64,000 bases of DNA, taken from Pseudomonas sp. UYIF39. Its GTDB lineage: Bacteria > Pseudomonadota > Gammaproteobacteria > Pseudomonadales > Pseudomonadaceae. Position 1 is the stretch's first letter. Every line of letters starts with the position of its first letter. Positions 26,088 to 35,204 of the stretch are shown piece after piece. Below the pieces are notes generated by a model. It saw nothing but the letters and a program-made list of their open reading frames with translations. It made no database searches and was not told the origin of the DNA. The translations under genes and the position numbers were made by a program. The DNA lies in NCBI RefSeq assembly GCF_029963765.1, contig NZ_JALBYU010000021.1, positions 47,858 to 111,857 of the forward strand, written 5' to 3'.

Positions 26088-26643
26088 ACGCAGCCAGCAG
26101 GCGCAACGCCTTTTCTTTCAAGAGACCAAGATCAATCACCGGCACCGCCATTTCCTTGGCCTGCTCATCCCACTGGCGCATCCGCAAACTGACCGCGCAC
26201 AACGGATCCTGCTCGAAATCTTCAGCCTCTTTAGCGGTCATCACTGCGCCCTGATACTCCAGCGTCCGGCGGCTGGCTTCGCTCAAGCGCTCGAAGTACC
26301 CCGGTTCTTTGAGCGTCAGATAACGCTTGGCCTGAACGTGGTACTCCACAAGCCGCGCCATGCGCTCGCTGAAACCTGCGCGGCGTAAGTAATCCGCCCC
26401 CAAGCGTTCGTGACTGACCACACCGAAGCCACCCATGCTCTCGGCGCTCTCGGCGCAGATATGCCCGATGTCGTGGAAGAACGCGGTCAGCACCACTTCG
26501 TCATCGAAACCCTCGGCCATGGCCAGTTCGGCGGCCTGGGACATGTGCTCGATCTGCGACACCGGCTCGCCGATGTAATCGCTGTCGCCAAAGCGCTCGT
26601 ACAGACCGAACACCTCGGCGATCACTTGCTCATTACGGTCCAT
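26086..26643 (-). CDS. HD-domain oxygenase of phosphonate breakdown (PhnZ-like)
   Basis: 185 residues from ATG 26643, with GGGAGAG upstream. Metal ligands of a small HD oxygenase are readable: YIGEPVSQIEHMSQAAELA with a ligand His, TAFFHDIGHIC (HD pair plus His), SHERLGADYL and VEYHVQAKRYL. PhnZ-type enzymes use two irons and oxygen to cleave the C-P bond of hydroxy-aminoethylphosphonate. The gene is the last of an AEP operon. It overlaps the oxidoreductase by one base (TGATG). No PhnY-like dioxygenase is present in the window, so whether this one works with the FAD enzyme instead is open. Confidence 0.82.
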   Translation of the reverse strand: MDRNEQVIAEVFGLYERFGDSDYIGEPVSQIEHMSQAAELAMAEGFDDEVVLTAFFHDIGHICAESAESMGGFGVVSHERLGADYLRRAGFSERMARLVEYHVQAKRYLTLKEPGYFERLSEASRRTLEYQGAVMTAKEAEDFEQDPLCAVSLRMRQWDEQAKEMAVPVIDLGLLKEKALRLLAA

Positions 26644-27776
26644 CAAAGCTCTCCCAACAACGTCGCTACGTTACGTTCAGCCATCGCCGGCCCGACGCTC
26701 ATGCCGACACCGGTGTGCATCAGTGCCACGCTCACACCCGGCATAGGACGCAGGAACGAGAACGGCCCCGGTCCACGAGAACCATAGACGCCCTGCCAGC
26801 GTTCGACCACTTGCACTTTACAGCCCAACGTCTGCTCGGCCAGCTCAATCATCCATTTGTCCACTTGCTCGGCATTGAACGGCGATGGATCGCTGCCGTA
26901 GTGGTGGGAGTCGCCGATGATCAATTCACCATAAGGTGTCGGGCTGATCAGCAGGTGAATGCCGTTTTCATGCAGATGCGGTTCCTCTCGCAAGATTTGC
27001 GCTTGCACCGCCGCCGCTTCCGGCAGATCGGCAAAAGCGCCGTAGTGCACGCAGCTCAAACCGGTGAGCAGCGCGTGTTGCAAGTTGAGGTTGACCTGCG
27101 GTCGGGCGCGGAGCATTTGCAAGCGGCAGATTTGCGGGTTGAGCGCGGCGATTGGCTCGGCCAGCAAGGTCTGATAATCGTGGCCGGAACAGACGATGAT
27201 CTGCTCGGCGCTGAAGGATCCGGCAGTGCTGTGCAAGCGGCCGGGCTCGATGTCGCGGACCAACGTGGAGAAGTGGAACTCGACGCCGAGTTCGCGGCGC
27301 AGATAGTCGATCAGCGCTGGAATGGCTTCACGGGAATACAGTTGTTGATCGTCCATGCCGTGTAACGCGGCGCGGTGATGGCGGAACTGTCCGCCGTATA
27401 GATCGCGCAATGCAGCGCCGCGCAGCAGATCGACACGGTAACCGTGTTCCACGGCGCGGCCGGCGCAGAAGGCTTCCAGCAGGTGTTCTTCAGCGTCGGT
27501 GCGAGCGAACAGGTACGAGCCATTGCGCTTGAGTTGCAGGCCGGCGAGTTGTGCCCATTGGCCCCAGATCTCGCGGCTGGCCTTGGCCAGTTCGAGCATC
27601 GGGCCCGGTGGTTGGCCAGTGACGAGGGCCTGGCCGAAGTTGCGCACCGAGGCGCCCAAAGGCGTTTCGCTGCGCTCGAAAACCATGACCTTGAGACCGC
27701 GCTTGGCGGCGGCGTAGGCGTGGGACAGGCCTAAAATGCCAGCGCCGACGATCAGCATGTCGTTGTGGTGTGTCAT
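26643..27776 (-). CDS. FAD-dependent oxidoreductase of phosphonate operon
   Basis: 377 residues from ATG 27776, upstream of which lies GGACAAAACCCC. Rossmann motif DMLIVGAGILGLSHAYAAA at the N terminus and the DAO-type C-terminal region YGSRGPGPFSFLRP with VALMHTGVGMSVGPAMAE are visible. It is of the DAO/glycine oxidase fold and of the type found beside HD oxygenase and AEP transporter genes. Relatives (PbfD) have been described as acting on N-alkylated aminoethylphosphonate; that identity is an inference from context. Codes for a cytoplasmic enzyme. Confidence 0.82.
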   Translation of the reverse strand: MTHHNDMLIVGAGILGLSHAYAAAKRGLKVMVFERSETPLGASVRNFGQALVTGQPPGPMLELAKASREIWGQWAQLAGLQLKRNGSYLFARTDAEEHLLEAFCAGRAVEHGYRVDLLRGAALRDLYGGQFRHHRAALHGMDDQQLYSREAIPALIDYLRRELGVEFHFSTLVRDIEPGRLHSTAGSFSAEQIIVCSGHDYQTLLAEPIAALNPQICRLQMLRARPQVNLNLQHALLTGLSCVHYGAFADLPEAAAVQAQILREEPHLHENGIHLLISPTPYGELIIGDSHHYGSDPSPFNAEQVDKWMIELAEQTLGCKVQVVERWQGVYGSRGPGPFSFLRPMPGVSVALMHTGVGMSVGPAMAERNVATLLGEL

Positions 27777-27802
27777 GGGGTTTTGTCCTGAACTCAGGAC
27801 CG

Positions 27803-27871
27803 CTATCGCGAGCAAGCTCGCTCCCACAGGGGAATGCATTCCAAAGTGGGAGAGAGCCTGCTCGCGAAGGG
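27803..27871. repeat. REP pair (two inverted copies)
   Basis: CTATCGCGAGCAAGCTCGCTCCCACAGG (27803-27830) and GTGGGAGAGAGCCTGCTCGCGAAGG (27846-27871), the second copy diverged. It lies inside the phosphonate operon, between the binding-protein gene and the oxidoreductase gene, where it could lower expression of the downstream enzymes. Confidence 0.9.
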
Positions 27872-27893
27872 GCCCTGTCAGCCGATGAAGATC

Positions 27894-28919
27894 TTACTTG
27901 GCAGCCACTTTCTCGGACTTGCCGTCATAGCGCTTGCGCCATTCGGTCAGGATTTCGTCACGATTCTTCGAAGCCCAGGCAAAGTCGTTCTTGATCAAAC
28001 GCTGCTCATAATCCGCCGGCAACTCGGTCTGCGGCTTGGCAATACCTGGTTGCGCGAGCACCGCGAAGTTCTCTTTATAAAGTTCCATCGCTGCCGGGCT
28101 CGCAGAGAAGTCAGCCAGTTTCTTCGCAGCCTCTTCGTGCGGTGTGCCCTTGATCACGGCGGTGGCTTCGATCTCCCAGCCCAGGCCTTCTTTCGGCAGG
28201 ATGATGTCCAGCGGCGCGCCTTGGCGCTTCAGTTGAACGGCCGGGTATTCAAAGGAAATGCCGATCGGGAATTCACCCGAAGCCGCCAGCTTGCAAGGCT
28301 TGGAACCGGAGTGAACGTACTGGCCGATGTTCTGGTGCAGCCCATCCATGTAGGCCCAGCCCTGCTTCTCGCCGAAGGTTTGCAGCCAGGCGCTGACGTC
28401 GAGGAAACCGGTGCCGGACGAGGCCGGGTTGGGCATGACGATCTTGCCTTTGTACTCAGGCTTGGTCAGGTCCTGCCAGCTCACGGGTTTGCTCAGGCCC
28501 TGCTTTTCGGCTTCGACAGTGTTGAAGCAAATGGTCGCAGCCCAGACGTCCATGCCGACCCAGGCCGGCGGGTTGGCGGCGTCGCGGTAGTTGCCGCCGA
28601 TCTTGCCCAGGTCCTTCGGCGCGTAACTTTGCAGCATGCCTTGCTGGTCGAGGATCGCCAGGCTCGAAGCGGCCAGGCCCCACACCGCATCAGCCTGCGG
28701 GCGGGCTTTTTCGGCCAGCAGTTTGGCGGTGATGATGCCGGTGGAGTCGCGCACCCACTTGATCTCGACGTCCGGGTTGGCCTTTTCGAAGGCTTCTTTG
28801 TAGGTTTTCAGTTGTTCGGCTTCGAGGGCGGTGTACACCGTCAACTCGGTTTTCGCCGCGAAGGCGTTCAGGCTGAAAGCGGTGAGGACAGCAGCGGCCA
28901 GGGCCAGGGGCTTGAACAT
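27894..28919 (-). CDS. 2-aminoethylphosphonate ABC transporter, periplasmic binding protein
   Basis: 341 residues. MFKPLALAAAVLTAFSLNAFA is a signal peptide. The body is an iron-type/spermidine-type cluster D binding protein: TELTVYTALEAEQLKTYKEAF near the N terminus, then AKLLAEKARPQADAVWGLAA and GIITAKLLA. The order binding protein, permease, ATPase with HD and FAD enzymes beside it is the AEP type (PhnS-like). It delivers 2-aminoethylphosphonate to the permease. ATG is preceded by CAGGAAAAG. Confidence 0.85.
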   Translation of the reverse strand: MFKPLALAAAVLTAFSLNAFAAKTELTVYTALEAEQLKTYKEAFEKANPDVEIKWVRDSTGIITAKLLAEKARPQADAVWGLAASSLAILDQQGMLQSYAPKDLGKIGGNYRDAANPPAWVGMDVWAATICFNTVEAEKQGLSKPVSWQDLTKPEYKGKIVMPNPASSGTGFLDVSAWLQTFGEKQGWAYMDGLHQNIGQYVHSGSKPCKLAASGEFPIGISFEYPAVQLKRQGAPLDIILPKEGLGWEIEATAVIKGTPHEEAAKKLADFSASPAAMELYKENFAVLAQPGIAKPQTELPADYEQRLIKNDFAWASKNRDEILTEWRKRYDGKSEKVAAK

Positions 28920-28955
28920 GATCTTTTCCTGTTTGAGTTGAGGGGTTGAAGCGAA

Positions 28956-30680
28956 TCAATGGCCTGGCGCGGTCTGCCGCCAGGCCTGGGAGCGGCGCAA
29001 CAAACCGCGCGTGGCCCAGGCCAGCAACAGGGACACGCCCGCCGAGGTGAACAGAATCAAAGTCGACATCGCCGCCGCGCCGCCGACGTTGCCGGCGTCA
29101 TCCATGTTCAGTACCGCCACCGCCGCGAGGATGGTGTCGGGGCTGTAGAGGAAGATCGCCGCCGAGACAGTGGTCATGGCCGAGACGAACAGGTAACGCA
29201 CGATGTCCAGCAGCGCCGGTAGGCAGATCGGCACGGTGACGCGCAGGTAATGCCGATACAGCGGTGCCTTGAGCGACAGAGCGGCGGCTTCGAACTCGGC
29301 GTCGAGTTGGCGCAGCGCCGTGGTCGCGGTCATTTGCGCGGTGGTCAAATAGTGAGCAATGGTGCACACCACCAGCAGGGTCATGGTCCCGTAGAGCACA
29401 TGCAGCGGGTTGCCGCTGAGGTTGAAGAAAAAGACGTAACCCAGGCCCAGCACCAGACCCGGCACCGCCATCGGTACGAAACTGAGCATGCGCAGTGTCA
29501 GATTCAGCCCGCGCTGGCCCTTGGTTTTTTCCATCAGATAAGCGCCGGTGAAGATCAGCACGCTACCGATCAACGCCGTGCACAGCGCCATCTTCACGCT
29601 GTTGCCGTAGGCCAGCCAGCCACCGCCCGCCGTGTCGTTGAACTGGTAATGGTTGAGCGACAGCGACAGGTTGTACGGCCAGAATTTCACCAGTGACGAA
29701 TACACCGCCATGCCGAACACCAGCAGCAACACCGCGCAGATCAGCAGCACGATGGCCAGGTACCAGCCGTCCCGCAGTTTCGACGGCGCCGGTTGAAAGA
29801 CCTGTGCCCGACCGCTCATGGAGTCGCCGTGACGCCGACGCAGCCAGGCGTCGACACCGAAGCTGAACAGCGCTGGCAGCAGCAGGACCATGCCGATCAA
29901 CGCGCCGCGACCGAATTGTTGTTGGCCGACCACGGCTTTGTAGGCTTCCAGCGCCAGCACCTGATAATCACCACCTACCACGACGGGCACGCCGAAGTCG
30001 GTGATGGTCAGGGTGAAAACCAGACAGAACGCCGCGAACACAGCCTGACGGGTCGCTGGCCAGGTGATGCTTCGGAAAGCTTTCGTCGGACTGGCGCCCA
30101 TGCTGGAGGCGGCATCGAACAGCCGCGCATCCGCCAGGGACAGCGCCGACAGCAGAATCATCAACGCGTGTGGGAAGGTGTAGATGACCTCGCCCAGAAC
30201 AATGCCCCAGAAACCGTAGATATTGTCCGAGAGCAAACCGCGCAACATGCCCTGGTTGCCGAACAGATAAACCAGCGCAATACCCGGCAACATCGACGGC
30301 GCCATCAGCGGCAACAGCGACATCCCACGCCAGATGCCTTTGCCCGGTATCAATGTGCGTTGCAGCGCGTAGGCAAACAGATACGCCAGCGGTACGACAA
30401 TCGCCGCCACGCTGAGGGAAACTTTCAGGCTATTGCCGAGCAACCAGTGGAAGTTCGCGCTGGTCACCAATTCACGGGCGGCCACCAGACCGCCGCCCTG
30501 CCCGGCTTCGGAGCTGAACCCGCGCCAGAAGATCGCCAGCAACGGCATCAGTACCGCAACGCCGAGCAACACCAACAACAGGGCCTTGCCCCCGACCACG
30601 AACACCCGGTCGCCAATCTCGGCACGGGAGGTCTGCCGAACCTGCTTGTGCGGTATCGGCAGCGCGAGGTTCGCGCTCAT
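28956..30680 (-). CDS. 2-aminoethylphosphonate ABC transporter, fused permease
   Basis: 574 residues with about twelve membrane segments: two BPD permease halves in one chain, which is the fused form of the AEP permease. The EAA loops can be read as SLADARLFDAASSMGASPTKAF (near residue 205) and LDAEFEAAALSLKAPLYRHY (near residue 480). Start overlaps the ATPase stop by one base (TGATG), so the two are coupled. It lies 36 bases upstream of the binding-protein gene. Inner-membrane. Confidence 0.88.
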   Translation of the reverse strand: MSANLALPIPHKQVRQTSRAEIGDRVFVVGGKALLLVLLGVAVLMPLLAIFWRGFSSEAGQGGGLVAARELVTSANFHWLLGNSLKVSLSVAAIVVPLAYLFAYALQRTLIPGKGIWRGMSLLPLMAPSMLPGIALVYLFGNQGMLRGLLSDNIYGFWGIVLGEVIYTFPHALMILLSALSLADARLFDAASSMGASPTKAFRSITWPATRQAVFAAFCLVFTLTITDFGVPVVVGGDYQVLALEAYKAVVGQQQFGRGALIGMVLLLPALFSFGVDAWLRRRHGDSMSGRAQVFQPAPSKLRDGWYLAIVLLICAVLLLVFGMAVYSSLVKFWPYNLSLSLNHYQFNDTAGGGWLAYGNSVKMALCTALIGSVLIFTGAYLMEKTKGQRGLNLTLRMLSFVPMAVPGLVLGLGYVFFFNLSGNPLHVLYGTMTLLVVCTIAHYLTTAQMTATTALRQLDAEFEAAALSLKAPLYRHYLRVTVPICLPALLDIVRYLFVSAMTTVSAAIFLYSPDTILAAVAVLNMDDAGNVGGAAAMSTLILFTSAGVSLLLAWATRGLLRRSQAWRQTAPGH

Positions 30681-31756
30681 CAGGCAAACACCTGCAGGCT
30701 GCGCGGTGGCAAGGCGACCATGATCTGCTGCGCGCCGAGGCGCGGCATGGCTTCTGGCGCCAGTTCCGCCAGGAGCGCATGACCCGGTAGTTGATCGAGT
30801 TCGAAGCTCATGCGGCAGCGGTTGCCGAGGAAGGTAATCTCGCGAACCTTGGCTGGAAACAGGTTTTCTTCATGTACGGGCGGGTTGACGCTGATCGCTT
30901 CGGGGCGGCAGAACAAACGACCCGAGGCGGCGTTGCCAGAATCTGCGGCCAGGCGCATGTTCATCCCACCGACCTGGGCGTGGCTGTCGCTGCTGCGCTG
31001 AAATGGCAGCCAGTTGCCCTGGCCGACGAACTCCGCCACAAACGGTGTGGCCGGGCGGTCGTAGATTTCCCGCGGCGTGGCGTATTGCTCGACCTTGCCG
31101 TTGTTCATCACGGCGATGCGGTCGGCCATCAGCATGGCCTCGTCCTGGTTATGGGTGACCATTAGGGTGGTGATGCCGAGATTGCGCTGCAGTTGGCGCA
31201 GTTCGGTGCACAGATGCTCGCGAACCCGGGCGTCGAGGGCCGACATCGGTTCGTCCAGCAGCAGCAACGAAGGTGCCGGCGCCAGGGCCCGGGCCAGTGC
31301 GACTCGCTGCTGTTGGCCGCCGGACAATTGGCCGGGGTACTTTTTCTCACTGCCGATCAGGCCGACCAGCTCCAGCATCTGACCGACGCGCTGGCGCACT
31401 TCATCGCGACCACTGCCGGCGAGGCCGTAGGCAATGTTCGCTTCGACGGTGAGATTGGGGAACAGCGCGTAGGACTGAAACAGAATGCCGTAGTCCCGAG
31501 CCTGGGGCGCCAGGTGGGAAACGTCGCGATCACCGAGGTACAACTCGCCGCTGTCCTGTTTCTCCAGGCCGGCGATGCAGCGCAGCAAAGTGGTTTTGCC
31601 ACAGCCGGACGGACCGAGCAGACACACCAGCTCACCGGCCGCCACGTCGAGAGAGACGTTATCCAGCGCGGTGAAGGCGCCAAAGCGTTTCTGCACACCG
31701 CGCACCTTCATCGGGGCGCCGGGGTTGGTCAGGGCAGTTGCGATCGAGTGGTTCAT
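30680..31756 (-). CDS. 2-aminoethylphosphonate ABC transporter, ATPase
   Basis: 358 residues. Walker A GPSGCGKT (48-55), Q-loop ILFQSYALFPNLT, signature LSGGQQQRVALARAL, Walker B LLLLDEP and H-loop VTHNQ. The C-terminal 110 residues form a TOBE-like regulatory domain. It energises uptake by the fused permease. It is the first gene of the operon, after an unusual long REP pair at 31875-31970. Confidence 0.9.
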   Translation of the reverse strand: MNHSIATALTNPGAPMKVRGVQKRFGAFTALDNVSLDVAAGELVCLLGPSGCGKTTLLRCIAGLEKQDSGELYLGDRDVSHLAPQARDYGILFQSYALFPNLTVEANIAYGLAGSGRDEVRQRVGQMLELVGLIGSEKKYPGQLSGGQQQRVALARALAPAPSLLLLDEPMSALDARVREHLCTELRQLQRNLGITTLMVTHNQDEAMLMADRIAVMNNGKVEQYATPREIYDRPATPFVAEFVGQGNWLPFQRSSDSHAQVGGMNMRLAADSGNAASGRLFCRPEAISVNPPVHEENLFPAKVREITFLGNRCRMSFELDQLPGHALLAELAPEAMPRLGAQQIMVALPPRSLQVFA

Positions 31757-31874
31757 GGACAGACCTCATCAAGCAGATGAGAGCCATCCTAGATTTGTAA
31801 TGCGTCCGACATGTGGCAGTGAGGCAAAAACGGCTGATAGTGGTATTCAAGGATTTTGGTTGCCCGGACTGACG

Positions 31875-31970
31875 TCATCGTCGGAACGCCGCCCGGAGCA
31901 AGCTCGCTCCCACAGGGGAACGCATTTCAATGTGGGAGCGAGCTTGCTCCGGGCGGCGATCCGACGATGA
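31875..31970. repeat. Extended REP pair, 40-base arms
   Basis: Left arm 31875-31914 and right arm 31931-31970 are inverted copies that match at 39 of 40 positions (only the centre of GTTCC/GATCC differs). The arms go well beyond the usual REP core to include TCATCGTCGGA. The element lies between the LysR gene and the ABC operon, both read from the minus strand. Confidence 0.93.
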
Positions 31971-31994
31971 GGCCAGAACAGGCAATAGAGATTT

Positions 31995-32858
31995 TCAGGC
32001 CGGGGCCATTTCCTGCGCCAACCCCAGAAACGCCGCTGGTAGTCGTGCGCCTTTTCGCTCTTTGAGGCAGTACAAATACTCGGGAATCTGCGGTGCATTC
32101 TCGATGGTCAGCACGCGCAGTTGCGGATCATGCGGCACTTCCTGCCGGGCAATGATGCTGATGCCGATGTTGCGCAACACCGCCTCACGGATCGACTCAC
32201 GGCTGCCAATCTCCAGCAGCGGCCCGAAACTCACCCCGGCGCTGGCCAGCAATTCCTCGGTCAGACGTCGAGTGGTCGAGCCCGACTCACGCATCAATAG
32301 CGTATGCCCGGCCAACGCACTCAGCGGCACATGGTCGTGGACCGCCAGTGGATGATTGCGGTGCACCGCCAGCACCAGCGGATCACTGCCGAGCACGCGG
32401 CGAATCAGCCGTGCATCGTCGAGCAACTGCGACGACGCCGCGACATCGACCCGGTAGTCCTCCAGCGCTTCCAGCACCTGCTGGGAGTTGCCGATTTCCA
32501 CCGACACTTCCACTTGCGGCAAGCGCTCGCGGAAGGTCTTCACCAAATCGAGGATGTAGTACGGCGCCGTCGCAGCGATGCGCAATGTGCCCTGGACCTG
32601 GCCGCTGTTGCGCAAGAAAAACTCGATGTCGGCTTCCTGCTGCAACAGCGCCTTGACCATCGGCAGCAACCGCGCGCCTTCATCGCTGATGCTGAGGCGG
32701 CGGCCACCCCGGTAGAACAATTCAACCGAGTACTGACTTTCCAGATTGCGAATCTGCGTGGTCACCGTGGGTTGGCTCAGTCCGAGTTTTTTCGCCGCCA
32801 GGGTAATGCTGCCCAGGCGGGCAACCATATAAAACGCCTTCAGCTCGGCACTCAGCAC
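31995..32858 (-). CDS. LysR family regulator of the phosphonate operon
   Basis: 287 residues. HTH: FYMVARLGSITLAAKKLGLS followed by QPTVTTQIRNLE. The substrate-binding half includes GTLRIAATAPYYILDLVKTF and ends LGLAQEMAPA. The gene lies just upstream of the AEP transporter operon and on the same strand, so it is the probable activator. The gap to the ABC operon is 238 bases and is mostly the large REP pair. The gene is 17 bases downstream of cadA on the minus strand. It may be read through from that gene. Confidence 0.88.
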   Translation of the reverse strand: MLSAELKAFYMVARLGSITLAAKKLGLSQPTVTTQIRNLESQYSVELFYRGGRRLSISDEGARLLPMVKALLQQEADIEFFLRNSGQVQGTLRIAATAPYYILDLVKTFRERLPQVEVSVEIGNSQQVLEALEDYRVDVAASSQLLDDARLIRRVLGSDPLVLAVHRNHPLAVHDHVPLSALAGHTLLMRESGSTTRRLTEELLASAGVSFGPLLEIGSRESIREAVLRNIGISIIARQEVPHDPQLRVLTIENAPQIPEYLYCLKERKGARLPAAFLGLAQEMAPA

Positions 32859-32874
32859 ACCCCTTCCTCATCGT

Positions 32875-35172
32875 CTATTTGCGCAACAGGCGCAAACCGT
32901 TAAACACCACCAACAGGCTCACGCCCATGTCGGCGAACACCGCCATCCACATGGTGGCGATCCCGGCGAAGGTTACCCCAAGAAAGATCGCTTTGATGAC
33001 CAATGCCAAGGCAATGTTCTGTTTGAGGATGTTTGAGGTTTGCCGTGACAGCCGGATGAAGGTCGGGATCTTGCGCAGATCGTCGTCCATCAGGGCGACA
33101 TCGGCGGTCTCGATGGCAGTATCGGTGCCCGCCGCCGCCATGGCAAAACCGATCTCGGCTCGCGCCAACGCCGGAGCGTCGTTGATGCCGTCGCCGACCA
33201 TGCCGACGTTATGGCCCTGTGCGTAAAGGGCTTCGATGACTTGCAGCTTGTCGGTCGGCAGCAGATCACCCTTGGCCTCGTCGATGCCAACTTGCGCGGC
33301 AATCGCCTGAGCGGTGTGGACGTTGTCGCCTGTCAGCATCAGGGTTTTGATGCCCAGGTCGTGCAGTTGCTGGATCGCCTCGCGGCTGGACTCTTTCACG
33401 GTGTCGGCCACGGCGAACAGTGCCAGCGGGCCGGATGTGTCGAGCAGCAGCACCACGGACTTGCCCTGTTTCTCCAGCGCAAACAGCTTTTCCTCCAGTG
33501 CAGGCGAGCACAGGTTCAGTTCTTCCACTAAACGGTGATTACCCAAGTGGTACACCTGACCATTGATCTCGCCGCGCACACCGCGACCGGCCAGGGCTTC
33601 GAAGTTATCCACAACCAACGGCGCGAATTGTTTATCCACAGCGGCGTTGGCGATGGCCAGCGACACCGGATGATCGGAACGACCGGCCAGCGCCGCCGCA
33701 ATGGCTGGCGCGGTTTGGTCAGTGCTCGGATCCAGGGACAGGTAATCGGTCTGCACCGGTTTGCCGTGAGTGATGGTGCCAGTCTTGTCCAAGGCCAGAT
33801 AACTGAGCTTGTGCCCGCTCTCCAGATAGACGCCGCCCTTGACCAGAATCCCTTTGCGCGCCGCTGCCGCAAGGCCGCTGACGATGGTCACCGGAGTGGA
33901 AATCACCAGCGCACATGGGCAGGCGACCACCAGCAACACCAGCGCCCGGTAGATCCAGTCGAACCACACCGCGCCCATGAACAGCGGCGGAATCACCGCC
34001 ACCGCCAGCGCAAAGATGAACACGGCCGGGGTGTAGATTTTCGAGAATTGATCGACGAAACGCTGGGTCGGCGCCCGCGCACCTTGGGCCTGCTCGACGG
34101 CGTGGATGATCCGCGCCAGGGTCGAGTTGTTGGCCGCAGCGGTCACGCTGTATTCCAGCGAGCCGGCCTGGTTGATGGTGCCGGCGAAGACTTTATCGCC
34201 CACAGTCTTCTCAATCGGCAGGCTTTCGCCGGTGATCGGCGCCTGATCGATGGTTGAACTGCCCGCCACCACTTCACCATCCAGACCAATCCGCTCGCCG
34301 GGACGCACCCGCACTCGCGCGCCGAGTTCGATGGTTTTGACGTCTTGCTCGACCCAACTGCCATCGGCTTGCTGCACCGTGGCCTGTTCCGGGGTCATCT
34401 GCATCAGGCCGCCAATGGCGTTGCGCGCCCGGTCCAGCGACTTGGCTTCGATCAACTCGGCCACGGTAAACAGGAACATCACCATCGCCGCTTCCGGCCA
34501 CTGACCGATCAGGATCGCGCCAGTCACCGCGATGCTCATCAGCGCGTTGATGTTCAGGTTGAGGTTCTTGAGCGCAATCCAGCCTTTCTTGTAAGTGGTG
34601 AGGCCGCCACTGAGGATTGAAATCAGCGCGATGATTGCCACCACCCAAGTCGGTGCGGCGTTGGTGAAGTGGATCACTTCTGCAGCCAGCGCGCCCACGC
34701 CGGACAGCGCCAGGGGCCACCAGTGCTTTTTCTCGGGGATTGGCGCTGGCGCTTCGGTGCCCTGCTCCAGCGGTTCGGCCACCATGCCCAGCGACTTGAT
34801 CGCCGCGATAATCGGCGCAGTGCTCGGCAGGTCGTGGGTCACGCCCAGTACCCGGTTGATCAGGTTGAATTCCAGTTGCTGCACACCCGATAGCTTACCC
34901 AGTTTGTTCTGGATCAGCGTCTGCTCGGTCGGGCAATCCATGGCTTCGATGCGGAAACTGCTCAGACGTGCGCCGTCGGTCGGCTTGTCGCTCAACTTGA
35001 TCAGCGAAGGAGCCGCCACTTTGGACGAACAGCAGGAATCCCCGTGCCCGCCATGGTCGTGCTTCTGTACAGGCTGCAGCTTGTGGCTGTGATCGTGATC
35101 GTGATCGTGATCGTGATCGTGATCGTGATCGTGCCCATCTTCGGGCTTGTGGATGTGAAGGGAATCGCTCAT
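32875..35172 (-). CDS. cadA: Cadmium/zinc-exporting P-type ATPase
   Basis: 765 residues from ATG 35172; the open frame upstream overlaps cadR and its operator and is not coding. N terminus: MSDSLHIHK then a His-Asp tract (about residues 14-28) and HDHGGHGDSCCSS, a metal-capturing tail; then one HMA domain with MDCPTEQ at residue 80. CPC metal motif in VVACPCALVIS, phosphorylation site DKTGTITHG, hinge GDGINDAPALA. It pumps Zn2+, Cd2+ and perhaps Pb2+ out of the cytoplasm. It is divergent from cadR and is expected to be induced by these metals. Confidence 0.93.
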   Translation of the reverse strand: MSDSLHIHKPEDGHDHDHDHDHDHDHDHSHKLQPVQKHDHGGHGDSCCSSKVAAPSLIKLSDKPTDGARLSSFRIEAMDCPTEQTLIQNKLGKLSGVQQLEFNLINRVLGVTHDLPSTAPIIAAIKSLGMVAEPLEQGTEAPAPIPEKKHWWPLALSGVGALAAEVIHFTNAAPTWVVAIIALISILSGGLTTYKKGWIALKNLNLNINALMSIAVTGAILIGQWPEAAMVMFLFTVAELIEAKSLDRARNAIGGLMQMTPEQATVQQADGSWVEQDVKTIELGARVRVRPGERIGLDGEVVAGSSTIDQAPITGESLPIEKTVGDKVFAGTINQAGSLEYSVTAAANNSTLARIIHAVEQAQGARAPTQRFVDQFSKIYTPAVFIFALAVAVIPPLFMGAVWFDWIYRALVLLVVACPCALVISTPVTIVSGLAAAARKGILVKGGVYLESGHKLSYLALDKTGTITHGKPVQTDYLSLDPSTDQTAPAIAAALAGRSDHPVSLAIANAAVDKQFAPLVVDNFEALAGRGVRGEINGQVYHLGNHRLVEELNLCSPALEEKLFALEKQGKSVVLLLDTSGPLALFAVADTVKESSREAIQQLHDLGIKTLMLTGDNVHTAQAIAAQVGIDEAKGDLLPTDKLQVIEALYAQGHNVGMVGDGINDAPALARAEIGFAMAAAGTDTAIETADVALMDDDLRKIPTFIRLSRQTSNILKQNIALALVIKAIFLGVTFAGIATMWMAVFADMGVSLLVVFNGLRLLRK
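35089..35133. repeat. Hexanucleotide tandem repeat encoding (Asp-His)7
   Basis: Seven exact GTGATC units (35089-35130) followed by GTG, inside cadA near its start. Read on the minus strand they give His then seven Asp-His pairs. Repeat number changes by slippage would keep the frame and only lengthen or shorten the metal-binding tail. Confidence 0.95.
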
Positions 35173-35204
35173 TGGGTCGCGTCCGGAAAGGTGCCTGTTG
35201 CCAA

